Shown here: positions 23,911 through 31,312 of the stretch, piece by piece
Layout of the letters: every line of letters starts with the position of its first letter
How positions within the stretch are numbered: position 1 is the first letter of the stretch
Assembly: GCA_964398865.1 (NCBI GenBank)
Contig: CAYNOO010000006.1
Span: 1-58,236 of the forward strand
Direction of reading: 5' to 3'
DNA length: 58,236 bases
Source: Phycocordibacter sp964398865
GTDB taxonomy: Bacteria > Patescibacteriota > Minisyncoccia > Phycocordibacterales > Phycocordibacteraceae
Made by a program: the position numbers and the translations under genes
The notes under the pieces: generated by a model
Databases searched by the model: none
Seen by the model: the letters and a program-made list of their open reading frames with translations, nothing else
What the model was told of the DNA's origin: nothing

Positions 23911-23933
23911 TTGATTCGTTATATACGAATCAA
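23911..23933. promoter_or_regulatory. Dyad between ftsA and ftsZ
   Basis: TTGATTCGT TATAT ACGAATCAA: 9-bp perfect arms around 5 nt, about 30 bp before the ftsZ start. The reverse strand contains TATAAC, so it may be a promoter embedded in an operator. Confidence 0.5.
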
Positions 23934-23988
23934 AAATGAACTGATTGCTAGTCGACTCTCTTTTATTAAAAGCAGTGCGCGCGAAACG

Positions 23989-25161
23989 TTAAGGTAAAAA
24001 TTGTCGTAGGAACCCCATCACGGAATTGCCCATGTCTTTCAAAGCGATGCCAGCGGCAGGGCGTGCAAAATTGTCACCAGTCAAACCCCATACGGTCAGC
24101 CCGTAGGCGACTGCCCATGAAGAATCTTTTATTTTTGCGTCAGAGGCGATATTAAGCGATGCAATTTTTGAATGCAGTTTCAGTGCTGATTCCGCTATCT
24201 CTTTTATAGGACCGATGCCTGAGCCGCCGCCAGAGAGGACGATGCCCGCCGGCAAGAGTTGATCTTTGCCGAGCTTCTTCAAATGACCATCAATGAGTTC
24301 AAAAATATCGATAAGTCGTGCAGTAAGAATGTCATCAAATTTTTTCTTTGAGTAGGAAGCGTTCGTAATGGCTCCAAGCTTTAGCTGCTCTGCTTCATCA
24401 AGCGAGATGCGGAGACCGAGCGCGATATCTTTTGTGATATCCATTGAGCCGATACGGAAAACTTTTAACGATACGGGCATGCCGTTATCAAAAACGACGA
24501 TCGATACCGTCTCAGCGCCGATGTTTGCAAGAACGCATCCTGCTTTTTTTTCTGCGTTCGAGAGCGTGATGATGGAACCTGCCAAGGGTGACGCCATCGT
24601 GTCGGCAACGGCGATGTCTGCGCGTTCTACTGATTCTATAAGGTCGTTCACATGCTGCTCCAAGCACGTGATGAATAAGGTCTCAACTGAGAGCTTGGTG
24701 CCTTTCATACCATGCGGACGACCCAAGACTTCAGTACCGTCTATGGAGAATACGAGAGGGACGGTGTGGAGTATTTTTCTGTTGACGAGCCTCCCTGATA
24801 CGTTTTCACGTGAGGCATCAATGGCTTTTTCTATATCAAGGTCAGTCACTTCAGCGTCAGCGCGCGCGATGATGGCGTCGCCACGACCGCGTACTTCATC
24901 AAGACCGATACCGCCGATGGAGAGGAATGCTGTCTTTATCTTTACGCCCGCGAACTCTGCTGCTTGCGCAGCGGCAATGCGTATTGAGCGCGCCACGTCG
25001 TCAGCGTTCACGATGTAGCCGTGCCGTAAGCCCTTTGATTCTGCGTAGCCGGTGCCAATTATCTTAGGGAAGAGGGAAGCGCGGTCTGCGGATTCGCGCG
25101 CAATGACAACACGCACCTGGTAGGTGCCCACATCGATGCCAACTGCAATCCGGGATGCCAT
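23989..25161 (-). CDS. ftsA: Cell division protein FtsA
   Basis: 390 aa actin-like ATPase that tethers FtsZ to the membrane. Actin-fold motifs: phosphate-1 GIDVGTYQVRVVIA, the 1C/SHS2 region (KIIGTGYAESKGLRHGYIVN), phosphate-2 CVLANIGAETVSIVVF and adenosine motif GIVLSGGGSGIGPI. The C-terminus has the expected amphipathic membrane helix (MGNSVMGFLRQFLP). It precedes ftsZ in the normal order; the usual upstream ftsQ is not seen (S21/YbeY genes lie upstream instead). Confidence 0.95.
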   Translation of the reverse strand: MASRIAVGIDVGTYQVRVVIARESADRASLFPKIIGTGYAESKGLRHGYIVNADDVARSIRIAAAQAAEFAGVKIKTAFLSIGGIGLDEVRGRGDAIIARADAEVTDLDIEKAIDASRENVSGRLVNRKILHTVPLVFSIDGTEVLGRPHGMKGTKLSVETLFITCLEQHVNDLIESVERADIAVADTMASPLAGSIITLSNAEKKAGCVLANIGAETVSIVVFDNGMPVSLKVFRIGSMDITKDIALGLRISLDEAEQLKLGAITNASYSKKKFDDILTARLIDIFELIDGHLKKLGKDQLLPAGIVLSGGGSGIGPIKEIAESALKLHSKIASLNIASDAKIKDSSWAVAYGLTVWGLTGDNFARPAAGIALKDMGNSVMGFLRQFLP

Positions 25162-25189
25162 TTCTTTTGAACAGGCGAAGACAGGTTTT

Positions 25190-25579
25190 CTACGACGGAG
25201 TAGGGAACGCGCACGCCTTACAGTATTTACGTTCTAACTTCTCCATTGTACGACCATGATCATGTCCTTCCAAGTGAAGCATACCGTGGATAAAGAGGTA
25301 TCCGAGGTATTCGCGCACATTCATACCGAACTCCGGTGCCTTCTTTTTTACCATTTGCATGCACAGGTACAGCTCTCCGTTTTTTTCTGAAAGGGGAAAT
25401 GCGAGGATGTCAGTTGGAGCGTCTTTCTTCCTATAGCGAAGATTAAGTTCACGCATTGTTCGTGGAGGAATGAATACAACATTCAACTCGTAAGCGTCGC
25501 CCAAGACTATTTTCTTTATTTTAGAAAACGGCATCCGAGGGGTCGGATGCCGTGCTTTGTTTCCTAGAACGAAGCTCAT
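25190..25579 (-). CDS. ybeY: Endoribonuclease YbeY (rRNA maturation, metalloprotein)
   Basis: 129 aa from the preferred start. The zinc motif H-x3-H-x5-H is intact (HGMLHLEGHDH, near the C-terminus), preceded by the conserved R-x-x-x-x-P-T-D-I-L-A-F-P segment (RKKDAPTDILAFPLSE). YbeY acts in 16S rRNA 3' maturation and ribosome quality control. The ORF could start at 25624, but that would overlap rpsU by 38 bp; the ATG at 25579, 7 bp after the rpsU stop, fits operon spacing. The pairing with rpsU makes ribosomal sense. Confidence 0.88.
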   Translation of the reverse strand: MSFVLGNKARHPTPRMPFSKIKKIVLGDAYELNVVFIPPRTMRELNLRYRKKDAPTDILAFPLSEKNGELYLCMQMVKKKAPEFGMNVREYLGYLFIHGMLHLEGHDHGRTMEKLERKYCKACAFPTPS

Positions 25580-25586
25580 TTTCAAA

Positions 25587-25838
25587 TTATCGACCGCGCT
25601 TCGTAGTGCGTGCTTTTGGATCAACGAGACCTAAACGCTCCAAGTTCGCTGTCTTTTCGTGCTTGGCGATACGGCGGAGAGCTCCTGCGCGGCGTTTGCT
25701 CTTTGAGAGTTCGCGCTGTCGGTAACGGTTGTCTTTTACCCGGCGGATGATGCCAGCTCCGAGCACGCGCTTAGAGAAGCGGCGCACCAAGCTCATAGAG
25801 TTCTCGCTCCCGGTTTTCGTGACTGTAACGTTAATCAT
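25587..25838 (-). CDS. rpsU: Ribosomal protein bS21
   Basis: 83 aa, very basic. The S21 core is visible: SMSLVRRFSKRVLGAGIIRRVKD matches the V-x-x-R-R-F-K-R-x-x-x-x-x-G-I-x-x-E pattern. The C-terminus is longer than E. coli S21 and ends in TTKRGR. Small-subunit protein near the anti-Shine-Dalgarno region; its presence is notable given how few genes here have a Shine-Dalgarno sequence. Followed by ybeY at 7 bp. Confidence 0.85.
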   Translation of the reverse strand: MINVTVTKTGSENSMSLVRRFSKRVLGAGIIRRVKDNRYRQRELSKSKRRAGALRRIAKHEKTANLERLGLVDPKARTTKRGR

Positions 25839-25894
25839 TGTGGGGTGTATTAAAGCACAGCAGCACTAGATACGCAACCGAATGCTTATAGATT

Positions 25895-26998
25895 CTAGCT
25901 TCGTCCGCGATTCACGTGAGTCGCAAGTTTTTCAATGGAGACTGTGGTTTGTACTTGGGTCGCGACTGAACGCACAATTGCGGTATTATCCAGTGCTTCA
26001 CGCTGACCGATGATGACAATGAATTTACTTCCTGATTCGGTTCCTTTTTGCACCTGGTCGCGGAGATTCTCCAGCATGAGTGCTTGCCCTACGGCAACAT
26101 GAGCACGCCAGAGCGCTTCCAAGAGTGCAAAAGAACGAAGCTTTGCAGCGTCTCCCACATGCACAATGAAACATGCCGGTTCTTCCTCAAGCATATCGAC
26201 ATCAACTCTTCCCTGGATTTCCAAGCTCATGGCAACTGCGGGCTCGGCTTGATTGCCTCGTGCTCGCTTTGCAGATTCATCATATCTGCCGCCTGTGGCA
26301 ATACGCACTCGCTCACCCCGCTTATCGGTCCCTTCTATCGCGAACAAGAGCTCTGATTCAATGCCTGGCTCGGCTATGAGGCGCGACTGGATTGAGTAGG
26401 CAATGCCGACTGATTCGAAAAGGGAGAGAGCTGCGAGCATGGTTTTTCGTGAGCTTTCAGAAAGGTAATCGATGGAACGTGGCATCTGCTCTACAGCAGC
26501 GTCCTTGCGATTAAGCATCGTGCGGTAGGCAAGGTCAGGATCATGCGGAACAACCTGCTTTAAATCTTCAGGTATCGCTTCCGGATGCTTCTTGAAAAAA
26601 TTACCCAATTCTCTCGTAAATCTCTTTCTTGACTCTGCATCTCCCACGGACGAGACCAAAACAGAGAGTTCAGTGAAGCCTGCGACGTCTGCAATGGAGA
26701 GTGCTGTTTTTACGACTATCGCGGGGGCAATAGCGTGTCGGGTTGAGAAGATGCCGAACGAAAGGAGGGTACCGGAGCCTTTCCGCGATACTCCCCATGC
26801 TTGGGCAGGACCTTTGCCGCTCTCTGCAAGACTCACGAGTGCAGTTGAAGCCGCTGTTTTCGAATCAGTGGTATTCGCTGCCGCAAGCGCACGCTTCGGA
26901 ATTGCTGCAGGTTGCGCAGTGAATCCATATGCATACGCAATGCGTGCGATTGATTGCTCTAGTGATTCACGGGTTTTTCCTCTTTCAAGTGAGCGCAT
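25895..26998 (-). CDS. Histidyl-tRNA synthetase-like paralog (probably non-charging)
   Basis: 367 aa, class II synthetase core resembling HisRS/HisZ. Recognisable are ELLFAIEGTDKRGERVRIATGGRYDESAK, where GGRYD is the HisRS glycine-rich motif, and a C-terminal anticodon-binding-like domain (HVGDAAKLRSFALLEALWRA ... NRGRS). The HisRS-specific histidine-A motif (L-V-R-G-L-D-Y-Y) is missing; the corresponding place reads RLIAEPGIESELLF, and motif 2 Arg context is altered (MLNRKDAAVEQMP). It is shorter than HisRS (~420 aa). Thus charging of tRNA-His is doubtful; a HisZ-like regulatory or other role is possible. No hisG is nearby. Confidence 0.7.
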   Translation of the reverse strand: MRSLERGKTRESLEQSIARIAYAYGFTAQPAAIPKRALAAANTTDSKTAASTALVSLAESGKGPAQAWGVSRKGSGTLLSFGIFSTRHAIAPAIVVKTALSIADVAGFTELSVLVSSVGDAESRKRFTRELGNFFKKHPEAIPEDLKQVVPHDPDLAYRTMLNRKDAAVEQMPRSIDYLSESSRKTMLAALSLFESVGIAYSIQSRLIAEPGIESELLFAIEGTDKRGERVRIATGGRYDESAKRARGNQAEPAVAMSLEIQGRVDVDMLEEEPACFIVHVGDAAKLRSFALLEALWRAHVAVGQALMLENLRDQVQKGTESGSKFIVIIGQREALDNTAIVRSVATQVQTTVSIEKLATHVNRGRS

Positions 26999-27002
26999 AG
27001 TG

Positions 27003-27045
27003 AATAGAGATTAGGTTTTAGCGGGTAGCGTTTAGTAATTAAGAT
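27003..27045. repeat. Degenerate TTAG-rich intergenic repeat
   Basis: GAATAGAGATTAGGTTTTAG CGGGTAGCGTTTAG resembles the TTAGGGTATAG stretches at 35751-35775 and 44449-44499 and at about 7962-7977 (GATAGGGTTTAGTGTG). Confidence 0.4.
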
Positions 27046-27054
27046 ACGAGAGCA

Positions 27055-27615
27055 TCATTGTGCGAGCGACACTGCTCCAGGAAGCACGTTTATGCGGTTG
27101 GGAGGGAAGAGGCGTAAGACTGGACGACCGACAATGTCCTCACGTGGAAGATTGCCCCATGAACGGGAGTCGGAACTCTCATTGCGGTTGTCGCCCATGA
27201 CGAAATATTCATCTGGTCCGAGCGTATAGGTCTTGTATTCATCACGCATGCGCAATGGGTCTATGAATGACTGGTCAATGGTGAGTGAATCGGTACCTGC
27301 TCCGTGCCGAATGATGATGTTTTTGCCTTCAGTCTCTACGGTCTCGTTGGGTAAACCTATGATGCGTTTGATGAAGAATGTTTTTGGGTCTTTAGGGTAG
27401 CGCATGATGATGACATCGCCGCGTTTGGGTTCCTGAAAGTGGTAGGTGAGCTGATCGACGATGAGATATTCGTTGTTTTGGAATGTTGGCACCATCGATG
27501 CACCGCGGACGACGAACGGCTGCGCGATAAACCAACGGATAGGGATGACAATAAGGAGGGCGATGAGTGCGAACTTGATTGTGTCGTTGACGATTGCACT
27601 TCGCGTTTCATTCAT
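27055..27615 (-). CDS. lepB: Signal peptidase I
   Basis: 186 aa from the chosen Met (MNETRSAIVNDTIKFALI). One N-terminal membrane helix (FALIALLIVIPIRWFIA), then the catalytic domain outside: nucleophile Ser in V-R-G-A-S-M-V-P-T, general-base Lys in FFIKRIIGLP, and box E GDNRNESSDSRSWG. All catalytic residues present. It removes Sec/Tat signal peptides, such as those of the pilins at 36-37.5 kb. Longer starts at 27642 and 27669 are possible. Divergent from pth. Confidence 0.92.
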   Translation of the reverse strand: MNETRSAIVNDTIKFALIALLIVIPIRWFIAQPFVVRGASMVPTFQNNEYLIVDQLTYHFQEPKRGDVIIMRYPKDPKTFFIKRIIGLPNETVETEGKNIIIRHGAGTDSLTIDQSFIDPLRMRDEYKTYTLGPDEYFVMGDNRNESSDSRSWGNLPREDIVGRPVLRLFPPNRINVLPGAVSLAQ

Positions 27616-27714
27616 ACGAAGAATTGTACGCTCATCAATCATTGCGCGCAAGGTTTTTTTGTTGCGCAATGTTATTCATGCAAAAAATATTTTTTTCGTA
27701 TACACTTGTAGTGA

Positions 27715-28302
27715 ATGAACATCGTCGTTGGACTTGGTAATCCTGGAGAAAAGTATGAGCATACGCGCCACAATGCGGGGCGTGTTGCTCTCACGTGGTT
27801 TCAAAAGAAGTATGGTTTTTCAGAGTGGACGTTTGATAAGAAATTAAATGCCCATGTGTCGGAAGGGAAGTGCGGAAAGAAAAAAACGCTACTCGTATTG
27901 CCTGATACATTCATGAATAATTCGGGCAAAACTGTCCGCGCGCTTGTAAGGTCAAAAAAAGCAGCACTCGACCTTTTGGTGCTCTATGACGATCTTGATA
28001 TTCCATTCGGTTCTTTCAAGATTTCATATGGGCGAAGCTCCGGTGGACACAATGGTCTTGAGTCGATTATCCGTGCGGTCGGTACAAAAGATTTTCCGCG
28101 ACTGAGGCTTGGCGTATCACCAGCGACTCCGTCAGGAAAGATGAAGAAACCTCAAGGAGAAAAGAAAGTACTCGATTTTCTTTTGGGAGAGTTCTCGAAG
28201 AAAGAACGCGAGGTAATGCCGAAAGTTTGGAAGAAAGTAGGGGAGGCGACTGAGGTTGCTGTGAGTGAAGGGTATTCAATGGCAATGAACAGGTATAATT
28301 AA
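27715..28302 (+). CDS. pth: Peptidyl-tRNA hydrolase
   Basis: 195 aa. Recycles peptidyl-tRNAs released during translation. Motifs: GLGNPGEKYEHTRHNAGR with Asn and catalytic His (HNAG), FMNNSGKTV, the Asp in LYDDLDIPFGSFK, and SSGGHNGLESI. Complete and canonical. TATACA 10 nt before the ATG. A promoter for the next small gene (TATAAT at 28294-28299) is embedded in its last codons. Confidence 0.95.
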   Translation: MNIVVGLGNPGEKYEHTRHNAGRVALTWFQKKYGFSEWTFDKKLNAHVSEGKCGKKKTLLVLPDTFMNNSGKTVRALVRSKKAALDLLVLYDDLDIPFGSFKISYGRSSGGHNGLESIIRAVGTKDFPRLRLGVSPATPSGKMKKPQGEKKVLDFLLGEFSKKEREVMPKVWKKVGEATEVAVSEGYSMAMNRYN

Positions 28303-28310
28303 TAGGGTCT

Positions 28311-28538
28311 ATGGGAGGACTTGAAAGAGCACCTACTATCGAACAACGGCTCTTTGGGATATTGCTTGATGAAAAAGCACTGGAAGCGGCAGTGGCTGAT
28401 GTTCGGCAGGATGCTGACCGCCAAGGTCTGCAAGGAAATGACCGTGTAGCGTGGCTTCAGGGGAGCGCGGACGGATACGAGAAAGAACTTCTGGCGATAG
28501 AGGAACGTCGCCGCGCCATCCGTCGCAAGATGATTTGA
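28311..28538 (+). CDS. Small helical protein, unknown function
   Basis: 75 aa, charged and predicted helical (EKALEAAVADVRQDADRQ; EKELLAIEERRRAIRRKMI). No Cys, no membrane segment. A perfect TATAAT ends 11 nt before the ATG, inside the end of pth. It is followed 14 bp later by a second small helical protein; the pair ends at a terminator (28801-28831). No family recognised; a coiled-coil adaptor is conceivable. Confidence 0.6.
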   Translation: MGGLERAPTIEQRLFGILLDEKALEAAVADVRQDADRQGLQGNDRVAWLQGSADGYEKELLAIEERRRAIRRKMI

Positions 28539-28552
28539 TACAATCAGTGAAT

Positions 28553-28783
28553 ATGGCACCAGGTCCTGAAGGAGAAGATAAGGGAGAGATTGGTCTCGAA
28601 GAGGAATTGAGGCAAGTGCAGGCTGTGCACGAACACTGGGATTTTTGGATAGAGGATAGACGTCGCGAATATGAAAGGAAAGAGATAGATAAGATGGAGC
28701 TAGTTCGGGCTGAAAAGATGTACGCACAAGGTATAGCAAAAGTTGAGGAAATCAGAAAAAACATCCAGCGGAAAACTAATTGA
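28553..28783 (+). CDS. Small coiled-coil protein, unknown function
   Basis: 76 aa starting MAPGPEGEDKGEIGLEEELR. Almost entirely Glu/Arg/Lys-rich helix with heptad-like spacing (QVQAVHEHWDFWIEDRRREY). Start chosen at 28553 because TACAAT lies 8 nt upstream; the longer ORF from 28451 would read through that promoter and the end of the previous gene. No family recognised. Confidence 0.6.
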   Translation: MAPGPEGEDKGEIGLEEELRQVQAVHEHWDFWIEDRRREYERKEIDKMELVRAEKMYAQGIAKVEEIRKNIQRKTN

Positions 28784-28800
28784 TGTTCTGAGTCGTAAAT

Positions 28801-28831
28801 AAAAAAACTCCGCTTAAAGCGGAGTTTTTTT
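28801..28831. terminator. Bidirectional terminator between 28553 gene and rpsA
   Basis: AAAAAAACTCCGCTT A AAGCGGAGTTTTTTT; symmetrical stem with A-run and T-run between convergent genes. Confidence 0.9.
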
Positions 28832-28839
28832 ATTGCTTT

Positions 28840-29937
28840 TTATTTCTTCGCTTTCACGTACGAGAGCGTCATGCGATGCTCTTTCGGCTCGAAGAGCGTA
28901 ATCTTGAATGGATACGTCTTTCCAAGACCCAACGTTTCGCGAAGCTCGGCTTCTGAAGCGAATTCCGAAACGTGGACTAGTCCCGCAACACCTTCCTCGA
29001 TTGAGGCGAGTGCTCCGTACTTGTTGTATTTGATGATTGCCGCATTCACTTCATCGTCTTTCTTGTACTTGCCAGCTGCGATAACCCATGGGTCTTCTTG
29101 AAGCTGCTTTAGGGAGAGGGAAATCTTGCCGTCCTTTATATCGATTATCTTCACCTTAATTGCTTCGTTCACCTTAGCGAATGCGCGAGGATCTTCAACA
29201 AGACCCCAGTCAATTTCGGAGATGTGCACCAAGCCTTCTAGCCCATCTTCTACTTTGACGAAGATGCCAAAGTCGACGATGCCAGTAACGGTACCGTCAA
29301 CAACATCCCCGACCGCATAGCGGTCAACGAGGGTTCCACGTGTCTCCTTAGAGTTTCCGCGTTCTGAAAAGATGAGTTTTCCTTCGCGTGGGTCTGCAGT
29401 GATGATGGAAACTGAAAGATTAGTGCCGATAAGTTTCTTCAATTCATCCAAGATGAGTTGCTTCTCGCCGTTTGCGACGCGCGGGTAATGCTCAGGCTTC
29501 AACTGTGAAGCCGGGAGGAATCCCTGGATTGATTGCCATGCAATTATGAGTCCACCCTTGTTTGCATCTTTTATAGGAAGTTCGAAGATGGTGCCGGCAG
29601 CGATTGCTTTCTCAGCGTCTGACCAGATCATCGCCTGGCGTGCTTCTTTGAGGGAAAGTTCTATGTAGCCTTCTTTGTTGTGCGTTCCGACAATCTTTGC
29701 AGATACCGTGTCACCCAGAGCGACTTTTCTTAAGACATCGCGTGCTGAGAGATATTCACGTCCGTAAATGATGCCTGTTCCGAAAGGCGGGAGGTCGATG
29801 TAAATTTTTCCGGAACCAATGAAAATGACCGGTCCTTCAACCGTGTCTCCTTCTGCTGGTGGGATGACGCTCTCGAGAAGAATCTTCTCCATCGCCTCAT
29901 TTGTCACAGGTACTACTATTTCTTTTTTCTTAGCCAT
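28840..29937 (-). CDS. rpsA: Ribosomal protein bS1-like RNA-binding protein (four S1 domains)
   Basis: 365 aa with four S1 repeats: about residues 28-97, 112-180, 207-276 and 292-362. The third is the best match (GDVVDGTVTGIVDFGIFVKV ... GLVHISEIDW). The E. coli protein has six; four is common in bacteria with shorter S1. Expected to bind mRNA and promote initiation. In a genome with many leaderless genes its role may differ. The start is supported by MAKKKEIVVPVTNEAMEK and a ~75-nt leader upstream. Confidence 0.9.
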   Translation of the reverse strand: MAKKKEIVVPVTNEAMEKILLESVIPPAEGDTVEGPVIFIGSGKIYIDLPPFGTGIIYGREYLSARDVLRKVALGDTVSAKIVGTHNKEGYIELSLKEARQAMIWSDAEKAIAAGTIFELPIKDANKGGLIIAWQSIQGFLPASQLKPEHYPRVANGEKQLILDELKKLIGTNLSVSIITADPREGKLIFSERGNSKETRGTLVDRYAVGDVVDGTVTGIVDFGIFVKVEDGLEGLVHISEIDWGLVEDPRAFAKVNEAIKVKIIDIKDGKISLSLKQLQEDPWVIAAGKYKKDDEVNAAIIKYNKYGALASIEEGVAGLVHVSEFASEAELRETLGLGKTYPFKITLFEPKEHRMTLSYVKAKK

Positions 29938-30029
29938 TTAATCAGTAATCAGGCGGGTTCTCCTAAACGGAGGGTTATCCTTGCCCGAAGTGATATAAAA
30001 AAACCCGAGGGCTTTATGAAAGATTTATA
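29938..30029 (-). promoter_or_regulatory. rpsA promoter and leader
   Basis: The reverse strand has GCTATAAATC (-10 at 30024-30029), then AGCCCTCGGGTTTTTTT and an AACCCTCCGTTTAGGAGAAC hairpin ahead of the start. This is one of the few clear longer leaders in the window. A terminator-like hairpin with a T-run inside it suggests attenuation or S1 autoregulation; that is inference. Confidence 0.35.
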
Positions 30030-30092
30030 GCATACTCGTACTTTTAGTGCCAGTATTTGCTTTTTTTTGAACAGACGTAGAATCGAAATCAT

Positions 30093-30329
30093 ATGGAAGA
30101 AAGCCATCGGCAAAGGATACTGGGGGATATGGATATTTTAAGTGACTGGGTGGATACTTCCTACAACGGTGTGGGTGATCCTGATGATGCTAGAAGCCGG
30201 GCGGATACTGTTTTGGGGTTACAAATAATCATGGGATTTTTTGGGAGTGACTTAGACGCTGCAGGCATTCCTCCTCCTGAAGAATTTTCTCCTCCAGGAC
30301 CTGAAACAATAAAAGAGACCTCAAAATAA
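30093..30329 (+). CDS. Small acidic protein, unknown function
   Basis: 78 aa, acidic (MEESHRQRILGDMDILSDWV), with a Pro-rich C-terminus (IPPPEEFSPPGPETIKE). No Cys or membrane helix. Length and codon pattern look coding; a possible -10 (AATCAT) is weak. No family recognised. It lies between rpsA (opposite strand) and the lactamase-fold gene. Confidence 0.5.
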   Translation: MEESHRQRILGDMDILSDWVDTSYNGVGDPDDARSRADTVLGLQIIMGFFGSDLDAAGIPPPEEFSPPGPETIKETSK

Positions 30330-30383
30330 ATTTCGTAGAAAGTTTTCTGACCCGTTTGCAATCACAAGTGCTATAATCCCCGC

Positions 30384-31007
30384 ATGGTCATTCAACGCGC
30401 AGGCGGCTACTGTTTTAAGATTTCTTCAGGCGACACAACTATCGCTCTTAATCCGCCGTCCGCTCGCTCAAAACATAAGGTTTCGAAGTTCGGTTCAGAC
30501 GTCGTCATTATTTCGGTACCTCACGAGGATTGGAACGGTGCAGAGCAAGCGACTCATGGAGGTAAAGAGCCATTCGTCGTGTCAGGTCCTGGAGCCTATG
30601 AGGTAGGGGACATAATCATTTCCGGATACTCAACGCCAGGTAACTATGGCGACGTGATGTCGGATGTCGGCAATACTATATATATAATCGAAATGGACGG
30701 TATTCGCGTTCTTGCTCTTGGTGCCCTTTCTTCTTCAAAACTTCCTCCGGAAGTGAGAAGTGAGCTTGATGACATAGGTATTGTGCTCGTTCCAATAGGC
30801 GCGGATACGCTTGATGCGAAAGCCGCACACGATTTGGTCACTACTATAGAGCCGAAAGCAATCATTCCGTACGCTGTAGGGAAGGATGAGGCTCTGAAGG
30901 CATTCCTGAAAGCGGAGGGAAGCACCGACGCTAAAGCCACTGACAAATTTACCGTTCGCGCAAAAGAACTTGCTGCCATGGATGGTGACGTGATTCTTCT
31001 TTCATAA
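30384..31007 (+). CDS. Metallo-beta-lactamase-fold protein lacking metal ligands
   Basis: 207 aa resembling the beta-lactamase superfamily domain 3 group (UPF0173-like). Fold hints: MVIQRAGGYCFKISSGDTTIALNPP, FVVSGPGAYEVGDIIISGYS, GIRVLALGALSS and EPKAIIPYAV. The metal motif H-x-H-x-D-H, expected after strand VVIISVPH, reads VPHEDWNGA, and the later His positions are also gone, so hydrolase activity is unlikely. Perfect TATAAT at 30372-30377, 6 nt before the ATG. A single-TM protein and gyrA follow on the same strand. Confidence 0.75.
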   Translation: MVIQRAGGYCFKISSGDTTIALNPPSARSKHKVSKFGSDVVIISVPHEDWNGAEQATHGGKEPFVVSGPGAYEVGDIIISGYSTPGNYGDVMSDVGNTIYIIEMDGIRVLALGALSSSKLPPEVRSELDDIGIVLVPIGADTLDAKAAHDLVTTIEPKAIIPYAVGKDEALKAFLKAEGSTDAKATDKFTVRAKELAAMDGDVILLS

Positions 31008-31038
31008 CTTCATTCATCAAACTAGAAGATAAGAGAGT

Positions 31039-31254
31039 ATGTTCAAGGCTCTTGAAAAGCTGCGTCGCGCTCCCCACCGCGCCCGTGAGAAATTCACCGC
31101 CATCATTACTGTCGTCATTGTTGGCTGTATAACTTTTATCTGGTTCTTGTTTTTTGTCGTGTCGCTCCTATCCACTGACTTTCACAAAGCATCTGTTGCT
31201 ACGACAACCCCAGAAGCCTCCCTGGGCACCCTGCAGGCTCCATTTTCAGAATAA
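31039..31254 (+). CDS. Small single-pass membrane protein
   Basis: 71 aa: basic amphipathic N-terminus (KALEKLRRAPHRAREKF), one membrane helix (AIITVVIVGCITFIWFLFFVV), polar Thr/Pro-rich outside tail. No family recognised. Lies 31 bp after the lactamase-fold gene and 58 bp before gyrA, which has its own promoter. Confidence 0.65.
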   Translation: MFKALEKLRRAPHRAREKFTAIITVVIVGCITFIWFLFFVVSLLSTDFHKASVATTTPEASLGTLQAPFSE

Positions 31255-31312
31255 TTTTCGACACTAGAGAAATAGTTTTAAGGACGCAGGAATGCTATAA
31301 TTTGGGGAGAAC

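Noticed and set aside
30384..31007. Active metallo-hydrolase
   Set aside because: The H-x-H-x-D-H motif is missing, so the fold is kept but not the metal site.
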